A DNA stretch of 64,000 nucleotides from an uncultured Puniceicoccaceae bacterium. GTDB lineage: Bacteria > Verrucomicrobiota > Verrucomicrobiia > Opitutales > Coraliomargaritaceae. Within the stretch, counting starts at the first letter, position 1; each line of letters starts with the position of its first letter. The notes below the pieces were generated by a model. It was given only the letters and a program-made list of their open reading frames with translations, ran no database searches and was not told where the DNA came from. Shown here in pieces: positions 49,211 through 58,238 of the stretch. The stretch is taken from NCBI GenBank assembly GCA_905479975.1, contig CAJQOS010000053.1, positions 1 through 64,000 on the forward strand. Reading direction: 5' to 3'. Position numbers and translations under genes: made by a program.

Positions 49211-50293
49211 CTAATCCAACGTCACTTGTTTTTTAGCAGCAGTAGCGCCACGGCGCGGGCCAACACTCAACTCCCCGGTGCCCGATAGCAACACAGCCGC
49301 AGGCCGCGTCTCAGGAAAATAGGAAAAGATAATCACCATAATCACAGTGATCGGCACACAAAGGAACATGCCCGGAATCCCCCAGATCGAGCCCCACAGT
49401 CCCAACGACAGCAGAATCACGATCGGGCTCAAATTCAACCGATTGCCCATTAATTTCGGTTCCAGCAAACTGCCGATACAGAATTGCAACCCCGTCAACA
49501 CCGACGCGGTAATCACAAACGGCCCGAGCGTATCAAACTGCACCAAGGCCAACATCGACGGAAATGCAGTCGCGATAATCGAACCAATCGTCGGAATGAA
49601 ATTCAGGAAAAAAATGAGCACCGCCCAGAAACTCGCAAAATCCACACCGACGAGAGACAGCACAGCATAACTGAGGATCGCGGTCGCCGCACTCGTCAGC
49701 ACTTTAATCCCAATATAAGAGCGAATATCTGAACGAATCTTCTCCATCAAGCCAGTCACATCTTTCAGACGATCTGGATGTGTGACTAGGCAACGCATTT
49801 TTGCCGCGAAGGTGCGTTGTTCCAGCAACAAGAAGATCAGATACAAAATGATAATACCCGCACTGCTCACCAACGAACGCACCGTCCCACCGAGGTTCTG
49901 CAAGTAACTACGAAAATTAATTTGAGCAAAAATGTCCTTTAGGTTCGGCGCATTTTCGACTCCAAACAAGGCATAGCCCTTATAAATTAAATTCTCGAGA
50001 TTCTGCTGATACAACGGCGCCACATTGATCACATTCGTAATATTCACCGTAATCAACTGAACGACCAAGCTCAAGGACGCCAGAATCACCGCAATCGCGA
50101 AAATCATCGCAATCGGCCGCGGCAGCGCAATGCCTCCGATACGCAGCATGCAAATCGTATGCGCCAAGATATTGATCAAATAAGCCACCGCTCCGGCGAT
50201 CACGAGGGGCAACAACAGAGTCTGCCCAAGGTAGAGCAAATAAAAGGTAAAAAAGACGATCAACATCGTCATCGCTACGCGCTGCAATTTCAT
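49211..50293 (-). CDS. AI-2E family permease (PerM/YdiK-like)
   Basis: The 360-residue integral membrane protein has two N-terminal hairpins (FFTFYLLYLGQTLLLPLVIAGAVAYLIN), a central soluble stretch, and helices with SYIGIKVLTSAATAILSYAVLSLVGVDFASFWAVLIFFLNFIPTIGSIIAT and LLEPKLMGNRLNLSPIVILLSLGLWGSIWGIPGMFLCVP. The last motif is diagnostic. Members are known as autoinducer-2 exporters or Na+/H+ antiporters; which applies here is unknown. Confidence 0.92.
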   Translation of the reverse strand: MKLQRVAMTMLIVFFTFYLLYLGQTLLLPLVIAGAVAYLINILAHTICMLRIGGIALPRPIAMIFAIAVILASLSLVVQLITVNITNVINVAPLYQQNLENLIYKGYALFGVENAPNLKDIFAQINFRSYLQNLGGTVRSLVSSAGIIILYLIFLLLEQRTFAAKMRCLVTHPDRLKDVTGLMEKIRSDIRSYIGIKVLTSAATAILSYAVLSLVGVDFASFWAVLIFFLNFIPTIGSIIATAFPSMLALVQFDTLGPFVITASVLTGLQFCIGSLLEPKLMGNRLNLSPIVILLSLGLWGSIWGIPGMFLCVPITVIMVIIFSYFPETRPAAVLLSGTGELSVGPRRGATAAKKQVTLD

Positions 50294-50402
50294 ACCTACA
50301 AACTAATAAGAAGCATTCGGGCGTTGTCCACCACGGAGCACCGAGAATATCCGCGAAACCTACCACTTGATGTTTTTCATAAACGCGATAACGTATCTCC
50401 CC

Positions 50403-50858
50403 ATGAAACATATAATCCTCATCGCACTCAGCCTTTTCATCTTCGCCTTCAGCCTAAACGCTGCAAAGCCCGATAACGCAGGAAAGCCCAGCAAACAAAA
50501 GACTGTCCAAAATCAACCCGAAGCGCAGGACTCCGATTCTGACGCAGTCAAATCGAAGAAAAAGAAGGAGAAAAAAGAAAAGAAGGAAAAAGAAGCGAAG
50601 CATTCAGACGATGATGACGACGACGACGCGGAAGAAGCTAAGAACAAGAAAGAGAGAAAAGCGAAGCAGGAGAAAGAAGCGAAGCATTCAGACGATGATG
50701 ATGATGACGACGACGCGGAGGAAGCAAAGGACAAGTCCAACAACAGCGACAAGACGGATGCCGAACGCAAAGAAGCCGGCAAAGGTTCAGCAACCGGCCA
50801 ACAAAAACGCGAAGAACACAGTCGCAAATGGTGGAAATTCTGGGGCGAAGAGGAATAG
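50403..50858 (+). CDS. Secreted lysine/aspartate-rich tandem-repeat protein
   Basis: The protein has 151 residues from ATG 50403 (MKHIILIALSLFIFAFSLNA signal peptide). The mature part alternates Lys/Glu blocks (KSKKKKEKKEKKEKEAKHS) with Asp runs of 7 and 8 residues. A unit of about 26 residues built on KEAKHSDDDDDDDAEEAK is present twice and nearly identical at DNA level (50594-50648 and 50678-50735). It ends SRKWWKFWGEEE. No family was recognised. The charge pattern suggests a disordered, possibly divalent-metal-binding protein; it lies beside a metal efflux operon but is transcribed convergently with it. Confidence 0.75.
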   Translation: MKHIILIALSLFIFAFSLNAAKPDNAGKPSKQKTVQNQPEAQDSDSDAVKSKKKKEKKEKKEKEAKHSDDDDDDDAEEAKNKKERKAKQEKEAKHSDDDDDDDDAEEAKDKSNNSDKTDAERKEAGKGSATGQQKREEHSRKWWKFWGEEE

Positions 50859-50867
50859 AAGAGCCTG

Positions 50868-50878
50868 CCCCCCCCCCC
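50868..50878. repeat. Poly-C tract of 11
   Basis: Eleven C in a row lie between the convergent stops of the secreted repeat protein (50858) and the efflux pump (50905). It is noncoding. It may vary in length between cells or be a sequencing-sensitive site. Confidence 0.8.
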
Positions 50879-50904
50879 GTCTCAACGCCGATCAACTCTG
50901 CTGA

Positions 50905-53900
50905 TCATACGCAGGAGTTAAGTTTAACCTCCTCCAACCAACAGTAAAGCACCGGAACCACGAAGATGGCCAGCAGCGCAAGGCACATCCCACCAAACGA
51001 TGGGATCGCCATCGGCACCATGATGTCAGCACCACGCCCCGTTGATGTCAGCACTGGCAACAACGCCAAGATCGTAGTCACACTGGTCATCATCGCAGGC
51101 CGCACGCGCCGCTCGCCGGCCTCGACGGTCGCCGCGCGGATGGCCTCGATGGTCTGCGGATTCGTCTCCTTGAATCGCTGTTGAAGATAGGTGCAAACGA
51201 TCACGCCATTATCCGTCGCAATGCCGAACAGTGCCAAAAATCCGACCCAGACCGCGACGCTTAGGTTAATCGTCCCCATTTGAAACAAGTCCCGCAGGTT
51301 CGTGCCAAACAGATCAACGTTCAAAAACCAGGACTGCCCATAGAGCCACAACATGATGAAGCCGCCCGACCAAGCAAAAGCGATGCCTGAGAAAACCAGC
51401 AACGTCGTCGAGGTGCGCTTGAATTGAAAATACAGGATCAACCAAATCGCGAACAATGCGATCGGCAGCACCACCATCAGCGTCTTTTCCGCCCGCACCT
51501 GATTCTCGTAGCTACCGGTAAACTGATAGCTCACACCATCTGGAATGCGCAGCTCACCACTGGCAATTTTCTGCTCTAGAAATGCCTGCGCTTGCTCCAC
51601 CACTTCCACCTCCGCAAATCCCTCTTGCTTATCAAAAATCACGTAACCGACCAGAAAGGTATCCTCACTCTTGATGACCTGCGGCCCACGCACGTAGTTG
51701 ATCGTGGCCAACTCCCGCAGCGGAATCTGCGTGCCATTCGGTGAAGCCACCAGAATACCTTCAATCGAATCAATCGAATCCCGCAACTCACGCATATAGC
51801 GCACGCGCACCGGATAACGCTCACGACCTTCCACAGTTTGCGTGACAGGCTTGCCGCCAATCGCCACCTCGATCACATCCTGCACCATTGCAATCTTGAT
51901 ACCGTAGCGGGCAATCGCCTCACGGTTGATATCAATCTCCAGATACGGCTTCCCAACGATTCGATCCGCCAATACCGCCTCTGATTTTATCGATGGCACC
52001 TGCTTGAGCATCCGCTCGAAATTCAGCGCCACGGCGTCCAACGTTTCAAGGTCTGGCCCATATACTTTCAATCCCATCGGCGCACGCATCCCGCTTTGTA
52101 GCATCACAAGGCGCGTCGCAATCGGTTGCAACTTGGGAGCCGACGTCGTGCCGGGGATCGCAGCGGCAGCGATAATTGCATCCCAAATATCATCGGGAGT
52201 TTTAATCTCATCGCGCCATTGACGATACGGTCGTCCATCGTCATCCGCAGTCAATTCACCAGCATCGTCGCGTTCAAACGCCTCCGCGGATCGATCATAC
52301 GCAAAGGTCAACACATGCCCCTGCTCGTCGCTAATGTATTCCGATTTATAACTGATGACTGTCTCAATCATCGAAATCGGAGCAGGGTCAAGCGGACTCT
52401 CCACACGCCCCAACTTCCCCACGGCACTCTCAACCTCGGGAATCGAATGAATCGCCAGATCTTGCTTGCGCATCACATCCATCACCTCGCCGATCGAGGC
52501 ATGCGACATCGTGCTAGGCATAAACAAATAAGAGCCCTCATCCAGTGACGGCATGAATTCCTTCCCCAAGCCAGGCACCGCATGCGCCATGGCCATGTAG
52601 GGCTTTGAATGTTTCACGAACTGCGGCATCCAAATCGTAAGCGAGCCGAATCCCAACCACACCATCAAACCAAACAGCACAAACAAACTACACAGCCCAA
52701 GAAACAGCAGCTTCACCCGTAACAAATAAGCCAGCATCCGTGCATAGTGTCGAATAAACAAATACACGCTCCCCAACAGACTACCGATCAAACCGACGAC
52801 AAATACCACATTCGCAATCGAACGATTCGGCCCGAGCGGCTGCCAATCTCCCGCTAAGAATACTGCTGTCATTAAGGCCACAAAAAGGCACAAAAAGACA
52901 CGAAAAAATTGACTAAAGGAGGATGGACACTCCTGTCCATTGACCGTGTCACCTCGCCATGAAAAAAGACCACAGGACCAGCGGGACAAGAGTGCCCGGC
53001 CTGCTTTTGGTGTCTTTGTGTGCCTCTTCGAGGCTAAGAACCAATGCGCCAAAGGAGGGATAACCGTCAGCGCGACGACAATCGAGCCAATCAACGCAAA
53101 GGTCTTGGTATACGCCAGCGGTTGAAAGAGCTTCCCCTCTGCCGCTCCCATCGTAACGACGGGCAAGAAACTAATGACTGTCGTCAGCACCGCTGTCACC
53201 ACCGCACCACCAACCTCGGTGCAGGCACGATAGACCACTTCCAACCGATCTTCCTCGACCGACGCTTCATCCAAATGCCTCAAGATATTTTCGACCAGCA
53301 CCACGCCCATGTCCACGATCGTCCCAATCGCGATCGCGATGCCCGACATCGCCACCACGTTGGCATCCACCCCAAACACCTTCATCCCGATAAAGGCAAA
53401 CAGCACCGCCAACGGCAACACGCCGGAGATCAGCGACGTACTGCGCAAATGCAGCAGCATCACCAACACCACGATGATCGTCACCAAGATCTGCTGCCGC
53501 ACCGCATCCTCCAAAGTGCCGAGCGTTTCTTGGATCAATCCCGTGCGATCATAAAATGGCACCAACTGCACCTGACTGACCGTGCCATCTGCCAATGCCT
53601 TCTGTGGCATACCCGCCGAAATCTCAGCGATCTTCGTCTTCAGTCGCTTAATAACCGCCAACGGATTTTCACCGTAGCGAGTCACCACCACGCCGCCCAC
53701 GGCCTCCGCTCCGGATTTATCCAATGCACCACGACGCAGTGCCGGCCCGAACTGAATCTCCGCGACTTGGTCTAAAGTAACCGGCACATTATCACGCTGC
53801 GTAATCACGGTCTGCCGCAGGTCATCCAGGTTCTCAATAAAGCCCAAGCCACGAATCACATACTCGACACGGTTGATCTCTATCGTGCGTGCACCCACAT

Positions 53901-54600
53901 CGAGATTACTACCGCGCACCGCATCAAACACTTGATGCAGCGCGATGCCATACGCACGCAACGCATCCGGATCGACATCAACCTGATACTCTTTCACATA
54001 GCCGCCAATCGACGCGACCTCGGCCACGCCATCAACCCCCTGCAATGCGTAGCGCACATACCAATCCTGTGCAGAGCGTAGTTCTTGCAGATCCCAACCG
54101 CCCGTCGGATTTCCATCCGCATCCATACCCTCCAGGGTATACCAAAACACTTGGCCAAGCGCCGTCGCATCCGGACCGATCTGCGGCTGCACTCCCAGCG
54201 GTAAGGTGCCACTCGGCAAGCTATTCAGCTTTTCCAAAATCCGACTACGCGTCCAATAAAACTCCGCCTCTTCCTTGAAGATAATATAGATCGAAGAGAA
54301 GCCGAACATCGAATAACTGCGCACGGTTTTCACCTCAGGCAATCCCAGCAACGCGGTCGTCAACGGATACGTAATCTGGTCTTCAATGTCCTGCGGCGAA
54401 CGTCCGGCCCATTCGGTAAAAACGATCTGCTGATTTTCACCGATATCCGGAATCGCATCCACTGGCACCGGATCACGCGGCAGGTGTTTAAACTCCCAAT
54501 CAAACGGAGCCACCATTGCGCCCCAAAGAATCAGAACCGCAGTGAAGAGAACGACCACGAGCTTATTCTCGAGGCAAAATCGTATCAGTTTATTGATCAT
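50905..54600 (-). CDS. Heavy-metal efflux RND permease (CusA/CzcA family) carrying an in-frame element insertion
   Basis: The 1231-residue inner-membrane proton-driven pump has motifs DIGENQQIVFTEWAGRSPQDIEDQITYPL, the TM4 proton-relay region SGIAIAIGTIVDMGVVLVE, VLTTVISFLPVVTMGAAEGKLFQPLAYTKTFA and FMPSLDEGSYLFMPSTM in the second periplasmic loop. A 158-bp inverted-repeat element (52877-53034) lies in the coding sequence. It adds residues 523-576 (starting ASKRHTKTPKAG) between helix regions, without stop or frameshift; without it the protein would be 1177 residues. The ATG overlaps the adaptor gene stop (TTATGA). Specificity for Cu/Ag versus Zn/Co/Cd is not decided by sequence alone. Whether the pump still works is open. 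Confidence 0.92.
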   Translation of the reverse strand: MINKLIRFCLENKLVVVLFTAVLILWGAMVAPFDWEFKHLPRDPVPVDAIPDIGENQQIVFTEWAGRSPQDIEDQITYPLTTALLGLPEVKTVRSYSMFGFSSIYIIFKEEAEFYWTRSRILEKLNSLPSGTLPLGVQPQIGPDATALGQVFWYTLEGMDADGNPTGGWDLQELRSAQDWYVRYALQGVDGVAEVASIGGYVKEYQVDVDPDALRAYGIALHQVFDAVRGSNLDVGARTIEINRVEYVIRGLGFIENLDDLRQTVITQRDNVPVTLDQVAEIQFGPALRRGALDKSGAEAVGGVVVTRYGENPLAVIKRLKTKIAEISAGMPQKALADGTVSQVQLVPFYDRTGLIQETLGTLEDAVRQQILVTIIVVLVMLLHLRSTSLISGVLPLAVLFAFIGMKVFGVDANVVAMSGIAIAIGTIVDMGVVLVENILRHLDEASVEEDRLEVVYRACTEVGGAVVTAVLTTVISFLPVVTMGAAEGKLFQPLAYTKTFALIGSIVVALTVIPPLAHWFLASKRHTKTPKAGRALLSRWSCGLFSWRGDTVNGQECPSSFSQFFRVFLCLFVALMTAVFLAGDWQPLGPNRSIANVVFVVGLIGSLLGSVYLFIRHYARMLAYLLRVKLLFLGLCSLFVLFGLMVWLGFGSLTIWMPQFVKHSKPYMAMAHAVPGLGKEFMPSLDEGSYLFMPSTMSHASIGEVMDVMRKQDLAIHSIPEVESAVGKLGRVESPLDPAPISMIETVISYKSEYISDEQGHVLTFAYDRSAEAFERDDAGELTADDDGRPYRQWRDEIKTPDDIWDAIIAAAAIPGTTSAPKLQPIATRLVMLQSGMRAPMGLKVYGPDLETLDAVALNFERMLKQVPSIKSEAVLADRIVGKPYLEIDINREAIARYGIKIAMVQDVIEVAIGGKPVTQTVEGRERYPVRVRYMRELRDSIDSIEGILVASPNGTQIPLRELATINYVRGPQVIKSEDTFLVGYVIFDKQEGFAEVEVVEQAQAFLEQKIASGELRIPDGVSYQFTGSYENQVRAEKTLMVVLPIALFAIWLILYFQFKRTSTTLLVFSGIAFAWSGGFIMLWLYGQSWFLNVDLFGTNLRDLFQMGTINLSVAVWVGFLALFGIATDNGVIVCTYLQQRFKETNPQTIEAIRAATVEAGERRVRPAMMTSVTTILALLPVLTSTGRGADIMVPMAIPSFGGMCLALLAIFVVPVLYCWLEEVKLNSCV
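52877..53034. mobile_element. 158-bp MITE-like inverted-repeat element inside the efflux pump gene
   Basis: On the plus strand the element runs from GCCACAAAAAGGCACAAAAA to GTGTGCCTCTTCGAGGC. About 20 bp near the ends are inverted copies: GGCACAAAAAGACACGAAAA versus GGCACACAAAGACACCAAAA, 18 of 20 matching. It is flanked by direct TAAG repeats (52873-52876 and 53035-53038), a likely 4-bp target duplication. Inside are hairpins ATGGACA/TGTCCAT and GGGACAAGAGTGCCC, relatives of the array module at 34171-34208. Element plus duplication is 162 bp, exactly 54 codons, and the minus-strand frame through it is open. Confidence 0.82.
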
Positions 54601-56381
54601 AATGGGGTAATCGCCTCCTTAAGTTCGCCGCAGTGCAACATCATCGAACCATAATACGGGTTCATTAACTCTCGGTCACTTTGCAGCCAGTCGGCACCAC
54701 GGTCTTCATACACCATAGGGCAGTGCATCAAATACAACTCACCTGAAAAGGCATCGGGGTTTGCTTTGACGGCTGCAATCATCGCATTCGACAGTGCCTC
54801 GAAATGCGGCCGTCGTATGCCGTCCAACGAATCCGCGGCCATCATGACATGGATCAAATCAGCCATCGCCCCAACATGCCCGGTGATCGCCATCATGGCT
54901 TTGAGCGCTTCCTTCGAAGCGGGCAAATCATCCGCAGCCAGAGCGACTTGTAGTTCCAAATACGGTGCCATCAACTCGATTGCCACCTCGACAGATTGCA
55001 CCATGGTATCACCCGAGCCTGCCTGCATCGACATCATACTCGACTTCGCCTGAATCTGTAGCGCACTATCGATTTTGAATGCGCCGCGTGTGACCACCCG
55101 CTCCCCTGCTTTCAAGCCGGAGACCACGATAAACACATCGCCCGCCTTCGGGCCTAAGACCACCTCGCGCCCCTCGTAGGTGGGACGCTCCGTATCCGGC
55201 ACGGCTACATAGACCACCGCACGCTTGCCGGTCTGCAACACGGCGGAAGCCGGAACGACGAGCGGCGCCTCTTGCTCTGATAGATCGACATAACCGAGCT
55301 TCTCCGCAGTTACCAAATCCATACCACACAGGTCACAAGAGCCCTCGTCGACTTTGACGACTTCGGGATGCATCGGGCAGATCCATTTATCCGAAAAGTC
55401 AGGCGCAAAGACATGCCCATTGGCACCGATACGCGAGCGCACGATACCGCGCACAAACATCCCCGGCTTGAGCCGACCATCCGCATTCGCAACATTCACG
55501 CGCACCCGCACCGTGTGCGTCTGGCGATTCAGTTCCGGCTCGATAAAGGCGATCTGCCCCGTGAACGTTTCGCCCGGATACGCTTCGACCGAAAACTCCA
55601 CCGACTGCCCGTAGCGCAACCATGACAAATCGGATTCGTATGCATCTAGGAACAGCCACAACTGACTCAGATCGACGATACGAAACAGCGGCTCACCGGT
55701 CTTCACATAATCCCCCTCTTTCACCTCCTTAGCGACCACCACACCTTCGATCGGCGCGCGCAGCTCGAAATGATCCAGGACCTTACCAGATGCCAGCAAC
55801 GCATCGATTTGCTCCGGCAATAAACCCCACAGCCGCAATTTCTCGCGCGCGGCCATCGTGATCGAGCTGTCCGGGGCGCGTTGATACGAGGTCTGCAACT
55901 CACGCTGCGCGGAGAGTAAATCCGGACTATAGACTTCCGCCAAATGCTCTCCGCGTTTCACTGGCACGCCCGTGTAATTCACATAGAGCGTGTCGATCCG
56001 CGCCGGAAAACGCGCCGTTAGCGACTGCTCTCTAGTTTCATCGTATTCCAACTTCCCCACCAGTCGGATCAACGCCTCGGGAAAATCCGCCTTCACTTCG
56101 GTGGTCGCAATCTCGGCCAGCGCACGCGAGCTTTCACTCATGCTCATCGCGCGCGGCCCGACATCGTTCGAGTCGTCTGCAACCAACGGAATCAAATCCA
56201 TACCACAGATCGGGCAATCGCCCGACTCGGGTAGAATGATTTGCGGATGCATCGAGCAAGTCCATGTCGTCGTAACTGCCGCGTTGTCGGCATCGGGAGA
56301 TTCCGACGTGGAGGCATCACAGCCAACCAGTAAGGCTGCGTAACATGTAAGGATTCCTGCGAATATTGATTTCGTTTTCAT
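54597..56381 (-). CDS. Heavy-metal efflux periplasmic adaptor (CusB-like) with two metal-binding motifs and DUF3347
   Basis: The 594-residue protein begins with a lipoprotein-like signal (CYAALLVGCDAS). A heavy-metal-binding motif TWTCSMHPQIILPESGDCPICGMDLIPL follows at residues about 40-68. The adaptor core (barrel-sandwich and beta-barrel) contains ARFPARIDTLYVNYTGVPVKRGEHL and GVVVAKEVKEGDYVKTGEPLFRIVDLSQLWLF. A second such motif sits inside it: WICPMHPEVVKVDEGSCDLCGMDL. The C-terminal 120 residues (APYLELQVALAADDLPASKEAL, LYLMHCPM, MMLHCGEL) match DUF3347, another copper-linked domain. It links the RND pump to the outer membrane channel; 4-bp overlap with the pump gene. Confidence 0.92.
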   Translation of the reverse strand: MKTKSIFAGILTCYAALLVGCDASTSESPDADNAAVTTTWTCSMHPQIILPESGDCPICGMDLIPLVADDSNDVGPRAMSMSESSRALAEIATTEVKADFPEALIRLVGKLEYDETREQSLTARFPARIDTLYVNYTGVPVKRGEHLAEVYSPDLLSAQRELQTSYQRAPDSSITMAAREKLRLWGLLPEQIDALLASGKVLDHFELRAPIEGVVVAKEVKEGDYVKTGEPLFRIVDLSQLWLFLDAYESDLSWLRYGQSVEFSVEAYPGETFTGQIAFIEPELNRQTHTVRVRVNVANADGRLKPGMFVRGIVRSRIGANGHVFAPDFSDKWICPMHPEVVKVDEGSCDLCGMDLVTAEKLGYVDLSEQEAPLVVPASAVLQTGKRAVVYVAVPDTERPTYEGREVVLGPKAGDVFIVVSGLKAGERVVTRGAFKIDSALQIQAKSSMMSMQAGSGDTMVQSVEVAIELMAPYLELQVALAADDLPASKEALKAMMAITGHVGAMADLIHVMMAADSLDGIRRPHFEALSNAMIAAVKANPDAFSGELYLMHCPMVYEDRGADWLQSDRELMNPYYGSMMLHCGELKEAITPL

Positions 56382-56389
56382 GTCTGTGG

Positions 56390-57655
56390 TTAATTGATTG
56401 CTCCAGTCAGAGCGTTGAGTGCAGCGTCGGCTTGGGTAACTTTGGCCATGGCGCGTGCGTAGTTTAAATGCATCTCCAGCAGCGCCCGTTCGCTATCGAT
56501 CAGTTCCAGCACCGAGAGCTGTCCGCTTTCGTAAGCAGTGCGTGAATTCTCAAGGGCTTGTTCCGCAATCGGAATCAGCCGCTCTTGATAACGCTGCACG
56601 CGTTGCGAACGATCTGCACGCGCGGCCAGCGTTGCGCTGAGCTCTGCTTTGAGTTGCAATACGCGATCTCGATACAGCTGCTCAGCAGAGCGCTTATCGG
56701 CATTCGCCGCTAAAATCGCCGCGCTCTTTTTACTACCCCAGATCGGCACATTCACCGCCATCGAAACACTCCATGGATCAGTGCCGGCGTCGGAGGCCAG
56801 ACTATCATCGCCGACTTGGATGTAGTTCACTCCGACAGTAAAATCGGGGTATTTATCCAGCCGACTTAATTCCGCCCGTTGACTCGCACTGTCAGTGCGT
56901 TGTTTTAATGCCAGCAACTCGGGGTTTCGCATCTCCAGCGTCGCCAACATCGAGCGCAACGATGGCAGCTCTCGATCCACAGGCGGATCCATCGTCATCT
57001 CGCCGAGTTCAGACTCTTCGATCGACAGCAAGGCAGCGAGTTCGGTGCGCTTCGCATAGCGCGCTTGCTCGTAGCGATCCAACTGATCTCGCGTGCGCTC
57101 CAACTCGACCTCAAGTCGCAGCAAGGCATTCAATGATCCCCCGCCCCGCACACGCTCTTCTACAATCGTTCGCATATCATCGATCAATTGCAGATTCGCC
57201 TCAGTCGATTGCACGGCCTGATCTTGATAGACTACTTCCGAATAGACGCTCGTCACATCGCGGCGCAAGGCCAGCACCCCCTGTTGATGTAGGTAAGACC
57301 ACGTGTCGGCATTGCTTACGGCAAGTGCTTTACGCGTCTCCAACTTCTTCAACCACGGGATCGTCTGACTCATCGAGTAGATCGCCTCCTGCGGCCCCGT
57401 GCGCGTCTCCACCGACTCACCAAAATAGGTGTATTGAATTTTTGGGTCTGGCAGCGCAGCCGCGCCAGCGATCCGCTCACGCGCACCTACCTGTTGTTGA
57501 TGCAAAGCATTCAGCCCGAAATTGGCTGACTCCGCGCGTTGAATTGCCTGCCCCAACGACAATGGTGCCGCCTGTGCAGTTGATAGGATCAGCCCCAATA
57601 AGGCGCTGAGAAGAACGCCACCGTGGGCGTATGGTATACATTTATAAGAAGTCAT
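56390..57655 (-). CDS. TolC-family outer membrane efflux protein (CusC-like)
   Basis: The 421-residue protein has a signal peptide (ALLGLILSTAQAAPLSLGQAI). The two-fold repeated coiled-coil/beta-barrel design of TolC channels is seen in AIQRAESANFGLNALHQQQVGARERIAGAAALPDPKIQYTYFG and later NSRTAYESGQLSVLELIDSERALLEMHLNYARA. The metal efflux subfamily often carries the DPKIQY-like PDP motif. First of the three efflux genes: order channel, adaptor, pump. Confidence 0.92.
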   Translation of the reverse strand: MTSYKCIPYAHGGVLLSALLGLILSTAQAAPLSLGQAIQRAESANFGLNALHQQQVGARERIAGAAALPDPKIQYTYFGESVETRTGPQEAIYSMSQTIPWLKKLETRKALAVSNADTWSYLHQQGVLALRRDVTSVYSEVVYQDQAVQSTEANLQLIDDMRTIVEERVRGGGSLNALLRLEVELERTRDQLDRYEQARYAKRTELAALLSIEESELGEMTMDPPVDRELPSLRSMLATLEMRNPELLALKQRTDSASQRAELSRLDKYPDFTVGVNYIQVGDDSLASDAGTDPWSVSMAVNVPIWGSKKSAAILAANADKRSAEQLYRDRVLQLKAELSATLAARADRSQRVQRYQERLIPIAEQALENSRTAYESGQLSVLELIDSERALLEMHLNYARAMAKVTQADAALNALTGAIN

Positions 57656-57759
57656 GAATCATGATTGGTGTTCAGTTATTTCACAGCCATCCGGGCACGA
57701 AAAAGCCGGATCAAGCGTCTGAGCTACGCACACATGCGTAGATTGAAACAACGGACCAA

Positions 57760-58152
57760 TCAGATCCTATAGACACAATACACCTGTGCCAGCGACGGCG
57801 GCGGTGCTTGCGAAAGTGTGGACATCTCCACAGCAACCAACTCAACAGGCTCAAAGACCAAATGGTCAATCAGAGCCAATAAAACAGGTAACGTGAGCAC
57901 GACATCGTGCATCGCAGCGACCTCCTTATGACTCGTCGCCTCATAATCCTTCAATGCCCGGTGTGGACATTCCGAAACATCATGTTCCTGCTGCTGCGTA
58001 TCAGCAGTCATCGGCACATCCGACGACTGCGAACAGCAATGATGCACGGCAACTGCCGCCTCAGAATCGTCCACAGTCAACACCTCTGCCGTGCAACAGC
58101 AGAACGGGTTGAAGATGGCACAGGCCATCAAAAGTTGGACGATTTTGGTCAT
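57760..58152 (-). CDS. Small Cys/His-rich secreted protein upstream of the efflux operon
   Basis: The protein has 130 residues from the ATG at 58152. The signal-peptide-like start is MTKIVQLLMACAIFNPFCCC. The mature region has FCCCTAEV, HHCCS, ECPHRALKDYEAT and a hydrophobic segment DVVLTLPVLLALIDHLVFEPV, ending QVYCVYRI. Cys and His clusters suggest metal binding, which fits the efflux operon 105 bp downstream. No named family is certain. A GTG at 58239 would give 29 more residues before the signal peptide and is less likely. Confidence 0.65.
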   Translation of the reverse strand: MTKIVQLLMACAIFNPFCCCTAEVLTVDDSEAAVAVHHCCSQSSDVPMTADTQQQEHDVSECPHRALKDYEATSHKEVAAMHDVVLTLPVLLALIDHLVFEPVELVAVEMSTLSQAPPPSLAQVYCVYRI

Positions 58153-58238
58153 CACAGCGACGAAGGTATCTGGAAATAAGAGAAAATCAACTTCGGTTCT
58201 ATTCCAGAAAAACAGACGCTGCCCCCGCCCGACAATCA

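Noticed and set aside
50879-50904. Terminator downstream of the efflux pump gene
   Set aside because: AACTCCTGC and GCAGAGTT can pair, but the stem is imperfect and has no T run.
53044-53775. Plus-strand reading frame (243 codons) opposite the efflux pump
   Set aside because: Arg/His/Gln-rich shadow of the RND pump gene.
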